Below, one piece after another: positions 1 to 7,675 of a DNA stretch of 64,000 nt. The notes under the pieces were generated by a model. It saw only the letters and a list, made by a program, of their open reading frames with translations. It was not told where the DNA came from and ran no database searches. Origin of the DNA: Pseudomonas sp. (GTDB lineage: Bacteria > Pseudomonadota > Gammaproteobacteria > Pseudomonadales > Pseudomonadaceae); assembly GCF_017744435.1 (NCBI RefSeq), contig NZ_JAGIBG010000028.1:1-64000 (forward strand), in the 5' to 3' direction. The first letter of the stretch is position 1. Every line of letters begins with the position of its first letter. Position numbers and translations under genes: made by a program.

Positions 1-19
1 CCTACAGGCGAATGCGTAA

Positions 20-78
20 CCTGTAGGAGCGGCCTTGCCGGGGCGCCGGACCGGTCGGAAAGGGCTGCAACGCAGCCC
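20..78. repeat. REP-like element with terminator-type hairpin
   Basis: The stretch carries the 'tgtaggagcggccttg' core that recurs at 50.5 kb, and ends in a perfect hairpin (gggctgc at 62-68 pairing with gcagccc at 72-78, 3-nt loop) seven bases past the stop of the leftward pagL gene. It is probably a half REP element that also ends pagL transcription. The window edge cuts the context, so a partner copy to the left cannot be seen. Confidence 0.5.
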
Positions 79-84
79 CAAACA

Positions 85-606
85 TCAGAAGCTCTTGCTG
101 TAGAACAACGAGTAGGATTCGATGCCGTCGTTCGGTTGCTTGATGCCGGCATTGGAATAGTGAATCAGACGGACCCCGACTTTCTGCGCCGCCGGCAGCT
201 TCAGGCCGAAGCCGATGCGGTCTTCAAAATTGACGGCCGAACCCAGGTCATGGTCGCCCACCTCGGTCTTGGAGAAGGCCGCCAGGCCAATACCGGCTTC
301 GACATACGGGGTGTAGGTGAAACCACTGAACTCATAGGTGAACACCGGGCTGAACGACAGCGAATGGGTGCCGCTGGCATCGCCACCTTCCCAGTAGGTG
401 TAGGCCGCGTCCCAATAGCCCGTCACAAAGCCGATGTCACTTTTCAGCCACTGCTTGTCCCAATCGAACGACATGCCAAGACGGTAGGTCATGTCACCTT
501 GGCCGGTGGCCCCCACGGCACCGGAAACCTGTGCGGCCTGGGCCAGATTGGTGCCGGCGAGCGCCAATAGGGCAGCGGCCAGCGTGCTGGCAAGACGGGT
601 TTTCAT
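85..606 (-). CDS. pagL: PagL-type lipid A 3-O-deacylase, outer membrane
   Basis: This 173-residue protein looks like PagL, the outer-membrane beta-barrel that removes the 3-O acyl chain from lipid A and so alters endotoxin activity and membrane barrier. Residues 1-24 form a signal peptide ending in AQA. The C-terminal block HYSNAGIKQPNDGIE holds the family's catalytic His, Ser and Glu (about H149, S151, E163), and the chain ends in Phe (FYSKSF), as outer-membrane barrels do. Alternating hydrophobic strands fill the middle. The ATG at 606 is chosen over a TTG one codon upstream because AGGAG lies 9 nt before it. It is monocistronic, with a hairpin just downstream and an inverted repeat at 708-730 in its upstream region that may be an operator. 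Length fits the family. The family call is strong; the exact acyl specificity is inferred. Confidence 0.88.
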   Translation of the reverse strand: MKTRLASTLAAALLALAGTNLAQAAQVSGAVGATGQGDMTYRLGMSFDWDKQWLKSDIGFVTGYWDAAYTYWEGGDASGTHSLSFSPVFTYEFSGFTYTPYVEAGIGLAAFSKTEVGDHDLGSAVNFEDRIGFGLKLPAAQKVGVRLIHYSNAGIKQPNDGIESYSLFYSKSF

Positions 607-707
607 CAATGACTTCTCCTGATGGTCACACTGGCAAGTGGGGGCTTGGGCCCCTCGATTTTTGCGGCGACCGGTGCATCCAACCGGTCACACGGGGTAA
701 TACTTTT

Positions 708-730
708 CTGATTATTGTCTAGATAATCAG
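708..730. promoter_or_regulatory. 8-bp perfect inverted repeat upstream of pagL
   Basis: CTGATTAT at 708-715 is repeated inverted as ATAATCAG at 723-730 around a 7-nt AT-rich centre. It lies 102 bp upstream of the pagL start, in the only AT-rich part of the 180-bp gap between pagL and the leftward dioxygenase gene. The arm and spacer lengths suit a dimeric regulator. No specific regulator can be named from sequence, and it could also be the hairpin of a terminator for the gene at 787-1533. Confidence 0.35.
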
Positions 731-786
731 AAAGTTGAAAGTGAATTGCCAGCATTGTTTGAATTTACCCGCAGTGCCCAGGCATC

Positions 787-1533
787 TCAGTCGTATTCGG
801 CCTCCTCATGCTCCCCCAGCAAGCGCCGTTGCCGGGGTGTCGCCTGCTCCAGCACCTGTGGGTTGAACTGCCAGTTCAGGTAGGGAGAGAACTTCTGCGC
901 CACCATGCGCCGGCCGTAGTGCACCTGCAGCATGTCGCGCTCACGGGCATTGCTGCAGTTGGCGCCGCCGCTGTGCCAGATGTCACTGCGAAACACCAGC
1001 GCGTCGCCCGCCTGGCACAGTACCGGCCGGGCTTCACGGCCCTGCCACTGCTGTTCGCCAGGTAGCGGTGAGCGCGCAGCCCGATGGCTGCCGGGCACCA
1101 CCCAGGTCGGGCCGATGTCGAGGTCGATATCGCTCAGGTATACCTGTGCGGTCAGAATCTGCATGGGCGGGCAGAAGTCGCCGCGCGCCACCAGCCAGTC
1201 GGGCAACGCCATGGGCAGATGGTCCAGGTGCAGGCCCATGCCCGGATAGCCAGGGTGGCTGCGCCAGGCGGTCTGGCCGATCACATGGCAGTCGGCGCCG
1301 AGGGCCGCTTCGGCGAGGTCGATCAATGGCGGCAGGTCAAGAAAGGGCAACCACAGCGGGTCGCGATTGAACACACACTTGTAGTGCTCCAACAGCCCCT
1401 GATAGTCCCAATGGAGGGGCTGCAGGTCATCGATGGCGCAGCGCAGCAACGCCACGCGTACGCCATCGAGAACGTCGCGAAGCAAGACGTAGCCCTGCGC
1501 CTCCAGCGCTTGCAGTGGTGAGTCGAGGCTCAT
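787..1533 (-). CDS. Phytanoyl-CoA dioxygenase (PhyH) family Fe(II)/2-oxoglutarate enzyme
   Basis: This 248-residue protein has the facial triad of PhyH-type non-haem iron oxygenases: HLD at 102-104 (motif GLHLDHLP) and a distal His at 187 (DIWHSGGAN), followed ten residues later by Arg197, the likely 2-oxoglutarate ligand. Such enzymes hydroxylate or halogenate small molecules using O2 and 2-oxoglutarate; the substrate here cannot be told. The protein is cytoplasmic, with no signal peptide or membrane segment. The ATG at 1533 is preferred over upstream in-frame starts because a GGAGGGGAG ribosome site lies about 7 nt before it. It has its own small transcription unit, 55 bp after the secreted-protein gene at 1589-2041 and on the same strand, so the two may be co-transcribed. 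Function beyond the fold is unknown. Confidence 0.8.
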   Translation of the reverse strand: MSLDSPLQALEAQGYVLLRDVLDGVRVALLRCAIDDLQPLHWDYQGLLEHYKCVFNRDPLWLPFLDLPPLIDLAEAALGADCHVIGQTAWRSHPGYPGMGLHLDHLPMALPDWLVARGDFCPPMQILTAQVYLSDIDLDIGPTWVVPGSHRAARSPLPGEQQWQGREARPVLCQAGDALVFRSDIWHSGGANCSNARERDMLQVHYGRRMVAQKFSPYLNWQFNPQVLEQATPRQRRLLGEHEEAEYD

Positions 1534-1588
1534 GCAGAAAGACTCCCCTCCAGGTGGAGTACAGATGTACTCCACCTGCTTTTGCCGA

Positions 1589-2041
1589 TCAGTGCCAGTT
1601 CAGGCTGGCAGTGGCAGGCGTCTTGCCGTTCACGGTGACCAGTTGCTGGACCGTAGTACCCTGCCCCTGGCCAACGACCTTGTACTGGCCCGGTGGCAGC
1701 TGGACATAAACCAGTGGCCCGGCATCCTGAAGGCTCAACACCGACTTGCCTTGTGCGTTCTGGATTTCGACTGCAGCGCCACTTTCGAACTGGCCGTGTG
1801 CGCCGGTCGACAGCTCAACGTGCAGGTCATAGCCCTTGGTATGGCGCAAGGCATTGGCTTCGTCCTGGCCGATACCCCCTTCAAGGTAGCGCACGCCGTT
1901 CTGCTCTTGCGGCTGCAGTTGCACGGCTTGCATGTCGATGGGGGCGTTGTGGTCGTCCACTTCCGCGGCAGCGGCCAGAGTCCAGGGCAGCGCCAGTGCA
2001 ATCAGCAGCGTGGCGCCCAAAGCATAGTGATGGTTACGCAT
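1589..2041 (-). CDS. Small secreted protein, carboxypeptidase-regulatory-like fold possible
   Basis: A 150-residue protein with a clear signal peptide (about residues 1-26, cleavage after AAAA before EVDD) and a beta-rich mature part. The C-terminal half (AGPLVYVQLPPGQYKVV then QQLVTVNGKTP) looks like a small beta-sandwich of the carboxypeptidase regulatory type, in which a PxGxY turn precedes a strand; this match is by eye. It is presumably periplasmic. No catalytic residues or cysteines are visible. The start has an excellent GGAGGAG site 7 nt upstream. It lies upstream of the PhyH gene on the same strand with a 55-bp gap. Function unknown. Confidence 0.7.
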   Translation of the reverse strand: MRNHHYALGATLLIALALPWTLAAAAEVDDHNAPIDMQAVQLQPQEQNGVRYLEGGIGQDEANALRHTKGYDLHVELSTGAHGQFESGAAVEIQNAQGKSVLSLQDAGPLVYVQLPPGQYKVVGQGQGTTVQQLVTVNGKTPATASLNWH

Positions 2042-2101
2042 GGTCAGCTCCTCCTCAGGGAGATGGCTTACCTAATGTTTGACCCCACACAGTGCTGATG
2101 T

Positions 2102-2968
2102 TCACGCCGTTCGCCGCTCTTCGAGAAGTTTCACGAACATGCTCAGGCTGCGCGAAACGGTGCCCCGGCGCCACACCAGCCAGGTCTTGAGGTAGCGGAA
2201 CTGCTCCTGCATCGGCCAGGCGCAGACCGTGCTGCAGCCGGGCATGTTGTCGAGCATGCTGCGCGGCAGCATGGCCAGGCCGGCACCGGCGCTGACGCAG
2301 GCGAGCATGCCGTGGTACGACTCCATTTCGTGGATCTTGCCGGGCACCGCCTGGTCCTGGACGAACCAGTTCTCGAAGTGATGGCGGTACGAGCAGTTGG
2401 CACGGAAGGCGTAGATGCTCGCGCCGTTGACGTCCTGGGCGCGGGTCACCGGGGCGTGGTTGAGCGGCGAGATGATCACCATCTCCTCCTCGAACACCGG
2501 CATGCCTTCGAGCGTGGGGTGCAGCACCGGGCCGTCGACGAAGGCCGCCACCAGGCGCCCCGCCAGCACGCCCTCGAGCATGGTCCCGGAAGGCCCGGTG
2601 GACAGGTCGAGATCGACCTTGGGGTAGCGCTGGTTGTAGGCGGCCAGCAACGCCGGAATACGCACCGCCGCCGTGCTCTCCAGCGAACCCAGGGCGAAGG
2701 TGCCCTGGGGGTCTTCGCCGGCCACTGTCAGCCGCGCCTCGTGCACCAGGTCGAGGATGCGCCGGGTGTATTCAAGGAAGTTCCAGCCCGCAGGCGACAG
2801 GCGCAAGCGGCTTTTTTCGCGGATGAACAGCTCGACGCCGAGGTCTTCCTCCAACTGCTTGATGCGCGTGGTCAGGTTCGACGGCACCCGATGGATGTGC
2901 TGGGCGGCGGCGCTGATGCTGCCCTGCTCGGCCACGGCCTTGAAGATCTCCAGTTGCACCAGGTCCAC
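2102..2968 (-). CDS. ptrR: LysR-family regulator, PtrR-like (putrescine/GABA utilisation)
   Basis: A 288-residue LysR-type regulator. The N-terminal winged helix-turn-helix is obvious (residues 2-60, with SISAAAQHIHRVPSNLTTRIK as recognition region, quoted in part as AAQHIHRVPSNLTTRI), followed by a type-2 periplasmic-binding-like effector domain (about 90-285). It is divergent from the succinate-semialdehyde dehydrogenase gene with a 107-bp shared promoter gap. In E. coli the same pair is ptrR(yneJ)-sad(yneI), where PtrR controls sad in response to putrescine breakdown; the arrangement here supports the same role. The start is a GTG at 2968 with GGAG 8 nt upstream. The inducer is not identifiable from sequence. 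Confidence 0.82.
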   Translation of the reverse strand: MDLVQLEIFKAVAEQGSISAAAQHIHRVPSNLTTRIKQLEEDLGVELFIREKSRLRLSPAGWNFLEYTRRILDLVHEARLTVAGEDPQGTFALGSLESTAAVRIPALLAAYNQRYPKVDLDLSTGPSGTMLEGVLAGRLVAAFVDGPVLHPTLEGMPVFEEEMVIISPLNHAPVTRAQDVNGASIYAFRANCSYRHHFENWFVQDQAVPGKIHEMESYHGMLACVSAGAGLAMLPRSMLDNMPGCSTVCAWPMQEQFRYLKTWLVWRRGTVSRSLSMFVKLLEERRTA

Positions 2969-3075
2969 AGTCGTTCTCCAAACGTGAATGTTTCGCTCAT
3001 TATTATTCAGTTTTCATTAAAGCCATAGCCCACTAGTCTGGCGTCACTGATTAACAACAACGAGAGTGTCCAGCC

Positions 3076-4461
3076 ATGAGTGCGATCAGCAGCCTGACCC
3101 ACGCCATCTCCGTCGACCCGTTCAGCGGCGAGCAGATCGGCGCCTACCCCTTCGACACCGACGCCGCACTGGAAGCGGCGCTGCAACGTGCCAAGGCTGG
3201 CTACGGCCAATGGCGCCAGGTGTCGCTGGGTCAGCGCAGCGAGTACCTGCTCGCCCTGGCCAGCACCCTCGAAGCGAAGGCCGAAGCCTTCGCGCAGATG
3301 ATCAGCCGCGAAATCGGCAAGCCGATCGCCCAGGCCCGTGGTGAAGTCGCCAAGTGCGTCGGCCTGTGCCGCTGGTATGCCGAGCACGGCCCGGCCATGC
3401 TCGCCGCCGAGCCGACCCAGGTCGAGAAAGCCCGCATCGAGTACCGCCCGCTGGGCCCGATCCTGGCCGTGATGCCGTGGAACTTCCCGGTCTGGCAGGT
3501 ACTGCGCGGCGCCGTGCCGGCGATCCTGGCGGGCAACACCTACGTGCTCAAGCACGCACCGAACGTGATGGGCAGCGCCTACCTGCTGGGTGAGCTGTTC
3601 AAGGACGCCGGCCTGCCTGAAGGCGTGTTCGAGGTGCTTAACGTCACCCCGGACGGCGTTACCCGCGCCATCAACGACGTGCGCATCGCCGCCGTGACCC
3701 TGACCGGCAGCGTGCGCGCCGGCATGGCCATCGGTGCCCAGGCGGGTGCGGCGCTGAAGAAGTGCGTGCTGGAGCTGGGCGGTTCCGACCCGTTCATCGT
3801 GCTGGCTGACGCCGATATCGATGCCGCCGTGCAGGCCGCCGTGATCGGCCGTTACCAGAACACTGGCCAGGTCTGCGCCGCCGCCAAGCGCCTGATCATC
3901 GAAGAAAGCGTTGTCGAGGAATTCACGCGCAAGTTCGTCGAAGCCACGCGCAAGCTGAAAATCGGCAACCCGCTGGAAGATGACACCTACATCGGCCCGA
4001 TGGCCCGCTACGACCTGCGCGACGAGCTGGATGGCCAGGTCCAGGCGACGCTGGCCGAAGGCGCCACCCTGCTGCTGGGCGGTAACAAGGTCGAAGGCGT
4101 GGGCAACTTCTATGCACCGACCGTGTTCGCCAACGTCACCCCGGACATGACCGCCTTCAAGCAGGAGCTGTTCGGGCCGGTGGCGGCGATCATCACAGCC
4201 CGTGATGCCGACCATGCGGTGGAGCTGGCCAACGACAGCGAGTTCGGCCTGGCGTCGACCATCTACACCGCCGACTATGCACTGGCAGAGCGCATGACCG
4301 CAGCGCTGGATACCGGTGGCGTGTTCATCAACGGCTACTGCGCTTCCGACCCCCGCGTGGCATTTGGTGGCGTGAAGAAGAGCGGTTTCGGGCGCGAGCT
4401 GTCGCACTTTGGGGTGCGCGAGTTCACCAATGCCCAGACCGTGTGGCTGGATCGTAACTGA
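3076..4461 (+). CDS. sad: Succinate-semialdehyde dehydrogenase Sad (NAD(P)+ dependent)
   Basis: A 461-residue aldehyde dehydrogenase close in length and layout to E. coli Sad (YneI). Active-site residues are present: Asn136 (MPWNFPVW), the general base Glu233 in LELGGSDPF, and the nucleophile Cys267 in GQVCAAAKR; the cofactor loop TLTGSVRAG is at 208-216. The reaction is oxidation of succinate semialdehyde to succinate, the last step of putrescine/GABA breakdown, feeding the TCA cycle. It acts in the cytoplasm. The divergent ptrR-like regulator upstream and the gamma-glutamylpolyamine genes 3 kb downstream support a polyamine role. It is followed by a perfect 8-bp hairpin terminator. Other aldehydes cannot be excluded as substrates because the family is broad. 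Confidence 0.85.
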   Translation: MSAISSLTHAISVDPFSGEQIGAYPFDTDAALEAALQRAKAGYGQWRQVSLGQRSEYLLALASTLEAKAEAFAQMISREIGKPIAQARGEVAKCVGLCRWYAEHGPAMLAAEPTQVEKARIEYRPLGPILAVMPWNFPVWQVLRGAVPAILAGNTYVLKHAPNVMGSAYLLGELFKDAGLPEGVFEVLNVTPDGVTRAINDVRIAAVTLTGSVRAGMAIGAQAGAALKKCVLELGGSDPFIVLADADIDAAVQAAVIGRYQNTGQVCAAAKRLIIEESVVEEFTRKFVEATRKLKIGNPLEDDTYIGPMARYDLRDELDGQVQATLAEGATLLLGGNKVEGVGNFYAPTVFANVTPDMTAFKQELFGPVAAIITARDADHAVELANDSEFGLASTIYTADYALAERMTAALDTGGVFINGYCASDPRVAFGGVKKSGFGRELSHFGVREFTNAQTVWLDRN

Positions 4462-4471
4462 TTCATTGACT

Positions 4472-4490
4472 GGGGCCGCTACGCGGCCCC
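4472..4490. terminator. Bidirectional hairpin between sad and helicase gene
   Basis: GGGGCCGC at 4472-4479 pairs perfectly with GCGGCCCC at 4483-4490 across a 3-nt loop. It sits in the 35-bp gap between two convergent genes, 10 bp past the sad stop and 6 bp before the helicase stop, so it most likely ends both transcripts. No long T-tract follows on either strand. Confidence 0.65.
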
Positions 4491-4496
4491 AAGTCT

Positions 4497-6410
4497 TCAA
4501 TCCCGGACCTGGTCCTTGACCCAGTCCAGCATCCCCCCCGGCACAATCAGCTCATGCCGCGCCCGCGAACAGGCGGTATACAGCCCCGCCAGCATCCGTG
4601 CCCGCTCGTTGCGATTGCCTGCCGTGCTCGGTGCCACCATCAGTTCCGGCGACACCATCACCCGGGCGAACTCCATGTTCTTCACATCCCGCACCCGCCC
4701 GAGGAACAGTTTCGGCGCCTTGTCCCAGCGATAACGGCTCTTGGCCTTGGCGAAATGCTCGGCGGTGTAGCCTTTGCGCAGCATGCCGGCCACGGCGACA
4801 AAGGCCTTGTCGTCACCCTTGTCCTGCTCCAGCGCCTGCCAGCTGGGGTAACGGAACAACATCGGGTGGCGTGCCCGAGTGCCGTAGCGGTACAGCTCGA
4901 TGCAATCCTCGACGAACAGCTCGAAGTCCTTGCGCGCACTTTTCAGCAGCACGAACGGCACCCCCTGATGGGTCAGACGCTGGAACCAACCGAACAGGCC
5001 CCACTCGTCATCGACGATCAGGGCGGTGGGCTGCTCAGGCACCGTCACCGTGTCGAAGAAACTCACCCGTGTGTAATGCTCGGCACTGCCACTGAAGGCG
5101 GCCTGGATCGCCGCCGGGTGCGCCTGGATCAACGGGTTGAGCACGCCATCCATGGCCGGGCCAGCGCGCAGCGAATGGTCGATGTAGCGCTGGCGGATGA
5201 AGTTGCCATGGTGCGGGCTGAGGCCGTTGAGGTTCTGCAGTTCGTCGCCCAGGGCGATCACCGACTGCGGGCTGCGATCGAGCACGGCCAGCATCGGGGC
5301 CGAAAGCTCATGGGCCTCGTCGACGATGACGTGGCTGTAGCGGCTGTCGATCACCTCGGCAGTCAGCGACAGCAGTTTGACCCGGTGGTAGTCGCGCACC
5401 GGCAGCTGGATTTCACGGGCTGACGGGCGGATCAGTTCCTGCCAGTACAGGCGAGCCTTTTCCAGCAGCACTTCCTGGTCCAGCGGCGTGGTGCCAGGCC
5501 CGGCCCACGGCAGGTGATGCAGCTGCAACAGGCTGTCACCGCTGCGGCAGAAGCTGCGCACGGCCTTGACACACAGGGCCACCACATCGCGTGCGGCGAG
5601 CGGGCCAATGTCAGGGATGTTCAGCCAGCGCACCACCTGCGCCTCCTGCGGGCGCCAGGACAGTTTGGTGCGGTACGGGTCACGCAGGCGCCAGCCGTTG
5701 CTGGTGAGGTCACGGTTGAGGATTTCGTCGGCCAACTGGCCGAAGGTCAGCGCGGTGTAGGCCTGGGCATCCTTCACCCGTGCCTGCAACGCCCGCAACT
5801 GGCCTTCGGTGAGGGCCAGCAACAGCGTGCGCTGGGGGTCTAGCAGGCGAGCGAACTGGTGGATCAGGAAGGTCTTGCCGGTGCCGGCGAACCCCTGCAC
5901 GGCAACCGATTCGTCGACACCGCAAAGGAACTCGCGCAGCAAGCGGTTCTGCTGGTCACTGAGCATCAGGTCACTGGCCAGTGACGGCAGGTACACCGGG
6001 TGCAGCGGGGTCACGCGCTGGCGGTAGTTGTCGGCGAACTGGAAATTCCACTGGCCTTCGGCGTCCTGGAACTCGTCGGCCTGGTACTCGGTTTCGGCCG
6101 ACACCAGGGCGACGCCGTTCTCACCGAGCATGCCCAGCCCCATGGCGAACGCCTCTCGGTCGAAGTGCTGGGCTACCTGCCGTTGGAAGCGGCCTGGGGC
6201 TGCACCTTCGACTTCATTGGCGATGCGCACGATCTCGGCGAAGCGGCGCTCCTGGGTGTCCGCCGAGGCGCTGGCCGGTTGGCGCGGCAGGTTCTGCACG
6301 AACAGCACGGCGGCAGCTTCCAGCAGGCTGGCGCTCGGGAAGAAGTCGGTGGCGGTAGGCGCGCTGGCCAGGCGGTCGGCCTGGTCGCTGGGCAAAGGCA
6401 GGTAGAACAT
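4497..6410 (-). CDS. Superfamily 1 (UvrD/Rep-like) ATP-dependent helicase
   Basis: A 637-residue P-loop ATPase. Walker A is GFAGTGKT at 173-180 and a DExx-type Walker B is VDEAH at 363-367; a C-terminal SF1 motif region (LYTACSRARHELIV, near residue 615) matches motif VI of UvrD-like helicases, where the Arg contacts ATP. The first 160 residues carry no motif I recognise. It probably unwinds or translocates on nucleic acid, but the partner and pathway are unknown. The ATG at 6410 is chosen over an upstream start at 6455 because GAGGT lies 7 nt before it and the longer frame runs into REP-flanking sequence. It lies between polyamine genes but on the opposite strand to them, without evident functional link. 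Confidence 0.78.
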   Translation of the reverse strand: MFYLPLPSDQADRLASAPTATDFFPSASLLEAAAVLFVQNLPRQPASASADTQERRFAEIVRIANEVEGAAPGRFQRQVAQHFDREAFAMGLGMLGENGVALVSAETEYQADEFQDAEGQWNFQFADNYRQRVTPLHPVYLPSLASDLMLSDQQNRLLREFLCGVDESVAVQGFAGTGKTFLIHQFARLLDPQRTLLLALTEGQLRALQARVKDAQAYTALTFGQLADEILNRDLTSNGWRLRDPYRTKLSWRPQEAQVVRWLNIPDIGPLAARDVVALCVKAVRSFCRSGDSLLQLHHLPWAGPGTTPLDQEVLLEKARLYWQELIRPSAREIQLPVRDYHRVKLLSLTAEVIDSRYSHVIVDEAHELSAPMLAVLDRSPQSVIALGDELQNLNGLSPHHGNFIRQRYIDHSLRAGPAMDGVLNPLIQAHPAAIQAAFSGSAEHYTRVSFFDTVTVPEQPTALIVDDEWGLFGWFQRLTHQGVPFVLLKSARKDFELFVEDCIELYRYGTRARHPMLFRYPSWQALEQDKGDDKAFVAVAGMLRKGYTAEHFAKAKSRYRWDKAPKLFLGRVRDVKNMEFARVMVSPELMVAPSTAGNRNERARMLAGLYTACSRARHELIVPGGMLDWVKDQVRD

Positions 6411-6472
6411 CGGGACCTCGGGTGGAAACTGCCGGGCACGATAGCAATTTTCCAATGGGAATGCTGGGTTGT

Positions 6473-6580
6473 CTGTACCGGCCTCTTCGCGGGTAAACCC
6501 GCTCCCACAGGTACCGCGCTGCCTTCAAGACCTGTGACATCCCTGTGGGAGCGGGTTTACCCGCGAAGAGGCCGGTACAG
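6473..6580. repeat. REP pair: perfect 38-bp inverted repeat
   Basis: Bases 6473-6510 are the exact reverse complement of 6543-6580, separated by a 32-bp spacer. Each arm contains the internal palindrome cgcgggtaaacccgc and the 'gctcccaca' tail seen again at 7624-7651 and, diverged, at 61.4 kb. This is the intergenic repetitive palindrome of the P. putida group. It lies between the 5' end of the leftward helicase gene and the 3' end of the leftward AraC gene, so it may also act as a terminator for the latter. Confidence 0.9.
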
Positions 6581-6592
6581 GCAACAGAATTC

Positions 6593-7492
6593 TCAGCCCC
6601 TTCCCCGCTTGAGGGTCTCGCTCGGAAACTCCTTGAACAACTGCCGGTAACTCTCTGAAAATCTTCCCAAATGCCAGAACGACCAGCGCATGGCCACTTC
6701 CGCCACGGTCACCTCACCGCCGCGCAACAGATCCCGCCGCGCGCCGTTGAGCCGACGCAAGCGCAGCCAGTGCGCCGGCGGCATCCCGGTAAACGCCTTG
6801 AACGCCTGCTGCAGCTGACGCAGCGACACACCTGCCACCTCGGCCAGTTCCACCAGATTAAGGGTTTCTTCCGGGCAATCTGCCGCCCACTCACTGACCC
6901 GTTGCATGATCGCCCGCTCTTCGCCGCGCCGCCCCAGCGCCCCGCCCTGCAAGCGCTGGCAGGCGTTGTCGAGAATGAACAGGCAGTCCTCGAGCAGCTG
7001 CTCGGCCAGTGCCTGCCCTTGCAGTGGGCAATCGGCCTGGCCAAGGCGGGTCAAGGTGGCGCTCAGCCAGCTGCCGAACAAGGCATTCTGGCCGCTGCCC
7101 AGCGGCACCATGAACAACCCTTCGAGCCGTTGCGGGTCCAGACCGTGACGGGCAAGAAACGCCTGGTCGAACACCACCGCCACTTCCTGGTAGTTCTCCG
7201 GCGTGATCCAGATATTGCGGCTCTGTTCGTTGAGCAGGTACAGGCTGTTTTCGCTCTGGTCGAAACAGAACGCCAGTGAGCCGCTCGGCGCACGGAAAAA
7301 CTGCTCGACCCGGGTATTCAGGCGCTCTTCGTACACCTCCACGCCATCGAGCCCCAGGCAGCGCAGCTGGCCACTGAAGTGCCCTGGCGACATCTGCCGG
7401 TACTGCTGCTGCCAACCGGGGGTGGCGCGCACCTGTTCGGTCACATCGGTGGTGTGGAAAGCCTGAACCTGCAAGGCATTGGGCGTTGTCAC
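6593..7492 (-). CDS. AraC-family transcriptional regulator
   Basis: A 299-residue AraC/XylS regulator. The C-terminal third carries two helix-turn-helix motifs (LVELAEVAGVSLRQLQQAF and then EVAMRWSFWHLGRFSESYR), the second followed by the family signature ending FKEFPSETL. The N-terminal 180 residues form the sensing or dimerisation region and have no recognised ligand motif. It is divergent from the gamma-glutamylpolyamine synthetase gene across a 183-bp gap, so it probably controls the polyamine operon. The start is taken as GTG at 7492 with a weak AGGA site about 10 nt upstream; the reading frame stays open far upstream in antisense to other genes, and no ATG gives a better start. The inducer is unknown. 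Confidence 0.8.
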   Translation of the reverse strand: MTTPNALQVQAFHTTDVTEQVRATPGWQQQYRQMSPGHFSGQLRCLGLDGVEVYEERLNTRVEQFFRAPSGSLAFCFDQSENSLYLLNEQSRNIWITPENYQEVAVVFDQAFLARHGLDPQRLEGLFMVPLGSGQNALFGSWLSATLTRLGQADCPLQGQALAEQLLEDCLFILDNACQRLQGGALGRRGEERAIMQRVSEWAADCPEETLNLVELAEVAGVSLRQLQQAFKAFTGMPPAHWLRLRRLNGARRDLLRGGEVTVAEVAMRWSFWHLGRFSESYRQLFKEFPSETLKRGRG

Positions 7493-7623
7493 GCTTTGTC
7501 CTAGTTGCACTCTTTTGGTGCATTCATTGCCGAAGAAAGTGGATAGATGGCTTTGCGGGCCTGCGCTCAAGATAGTCTCCAGCGCGTCACCTGGGAAGCG
7601 CAAAGCCTTGGAAACCCTGTAGA

Positions 7624-7651
7624 GGCTTTCGCGGGTAAACCCGCTCCCACA
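7624..7651. repeat. Single REP half-element
   Basis: One copy of the core found at 6473-6580 (gctttcgcgggtaaaccc followed by gctcccaca) lies 25 bp upstream of the glutamine-synthetase-like gene, inside the AraC/puuA promoter gap. It has no inverted partner nearby. Its location means the puuA leader transcript can fold into a short cgcgggt/acccgc hairpin. Confidence 0.75.
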
Positions 7652-7675
7652 AAAAAACCCAACCAAGAGGTCTGT

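Noticed and set aside
3007..4500. 497-residue minus-strand frame across sad
   Set aside because: Antisense shadow of the aldehyde dehydrogenase; composition is rich in Gly/His/Ala/Asp with no motif or ribosome site.
6473..7651. Repeated palindromes considered as a CRISPR array
   Set aside because: Copies are inverted pairs, unevenly spaced and shared with distant positions; this is the REP type. No cas genes.
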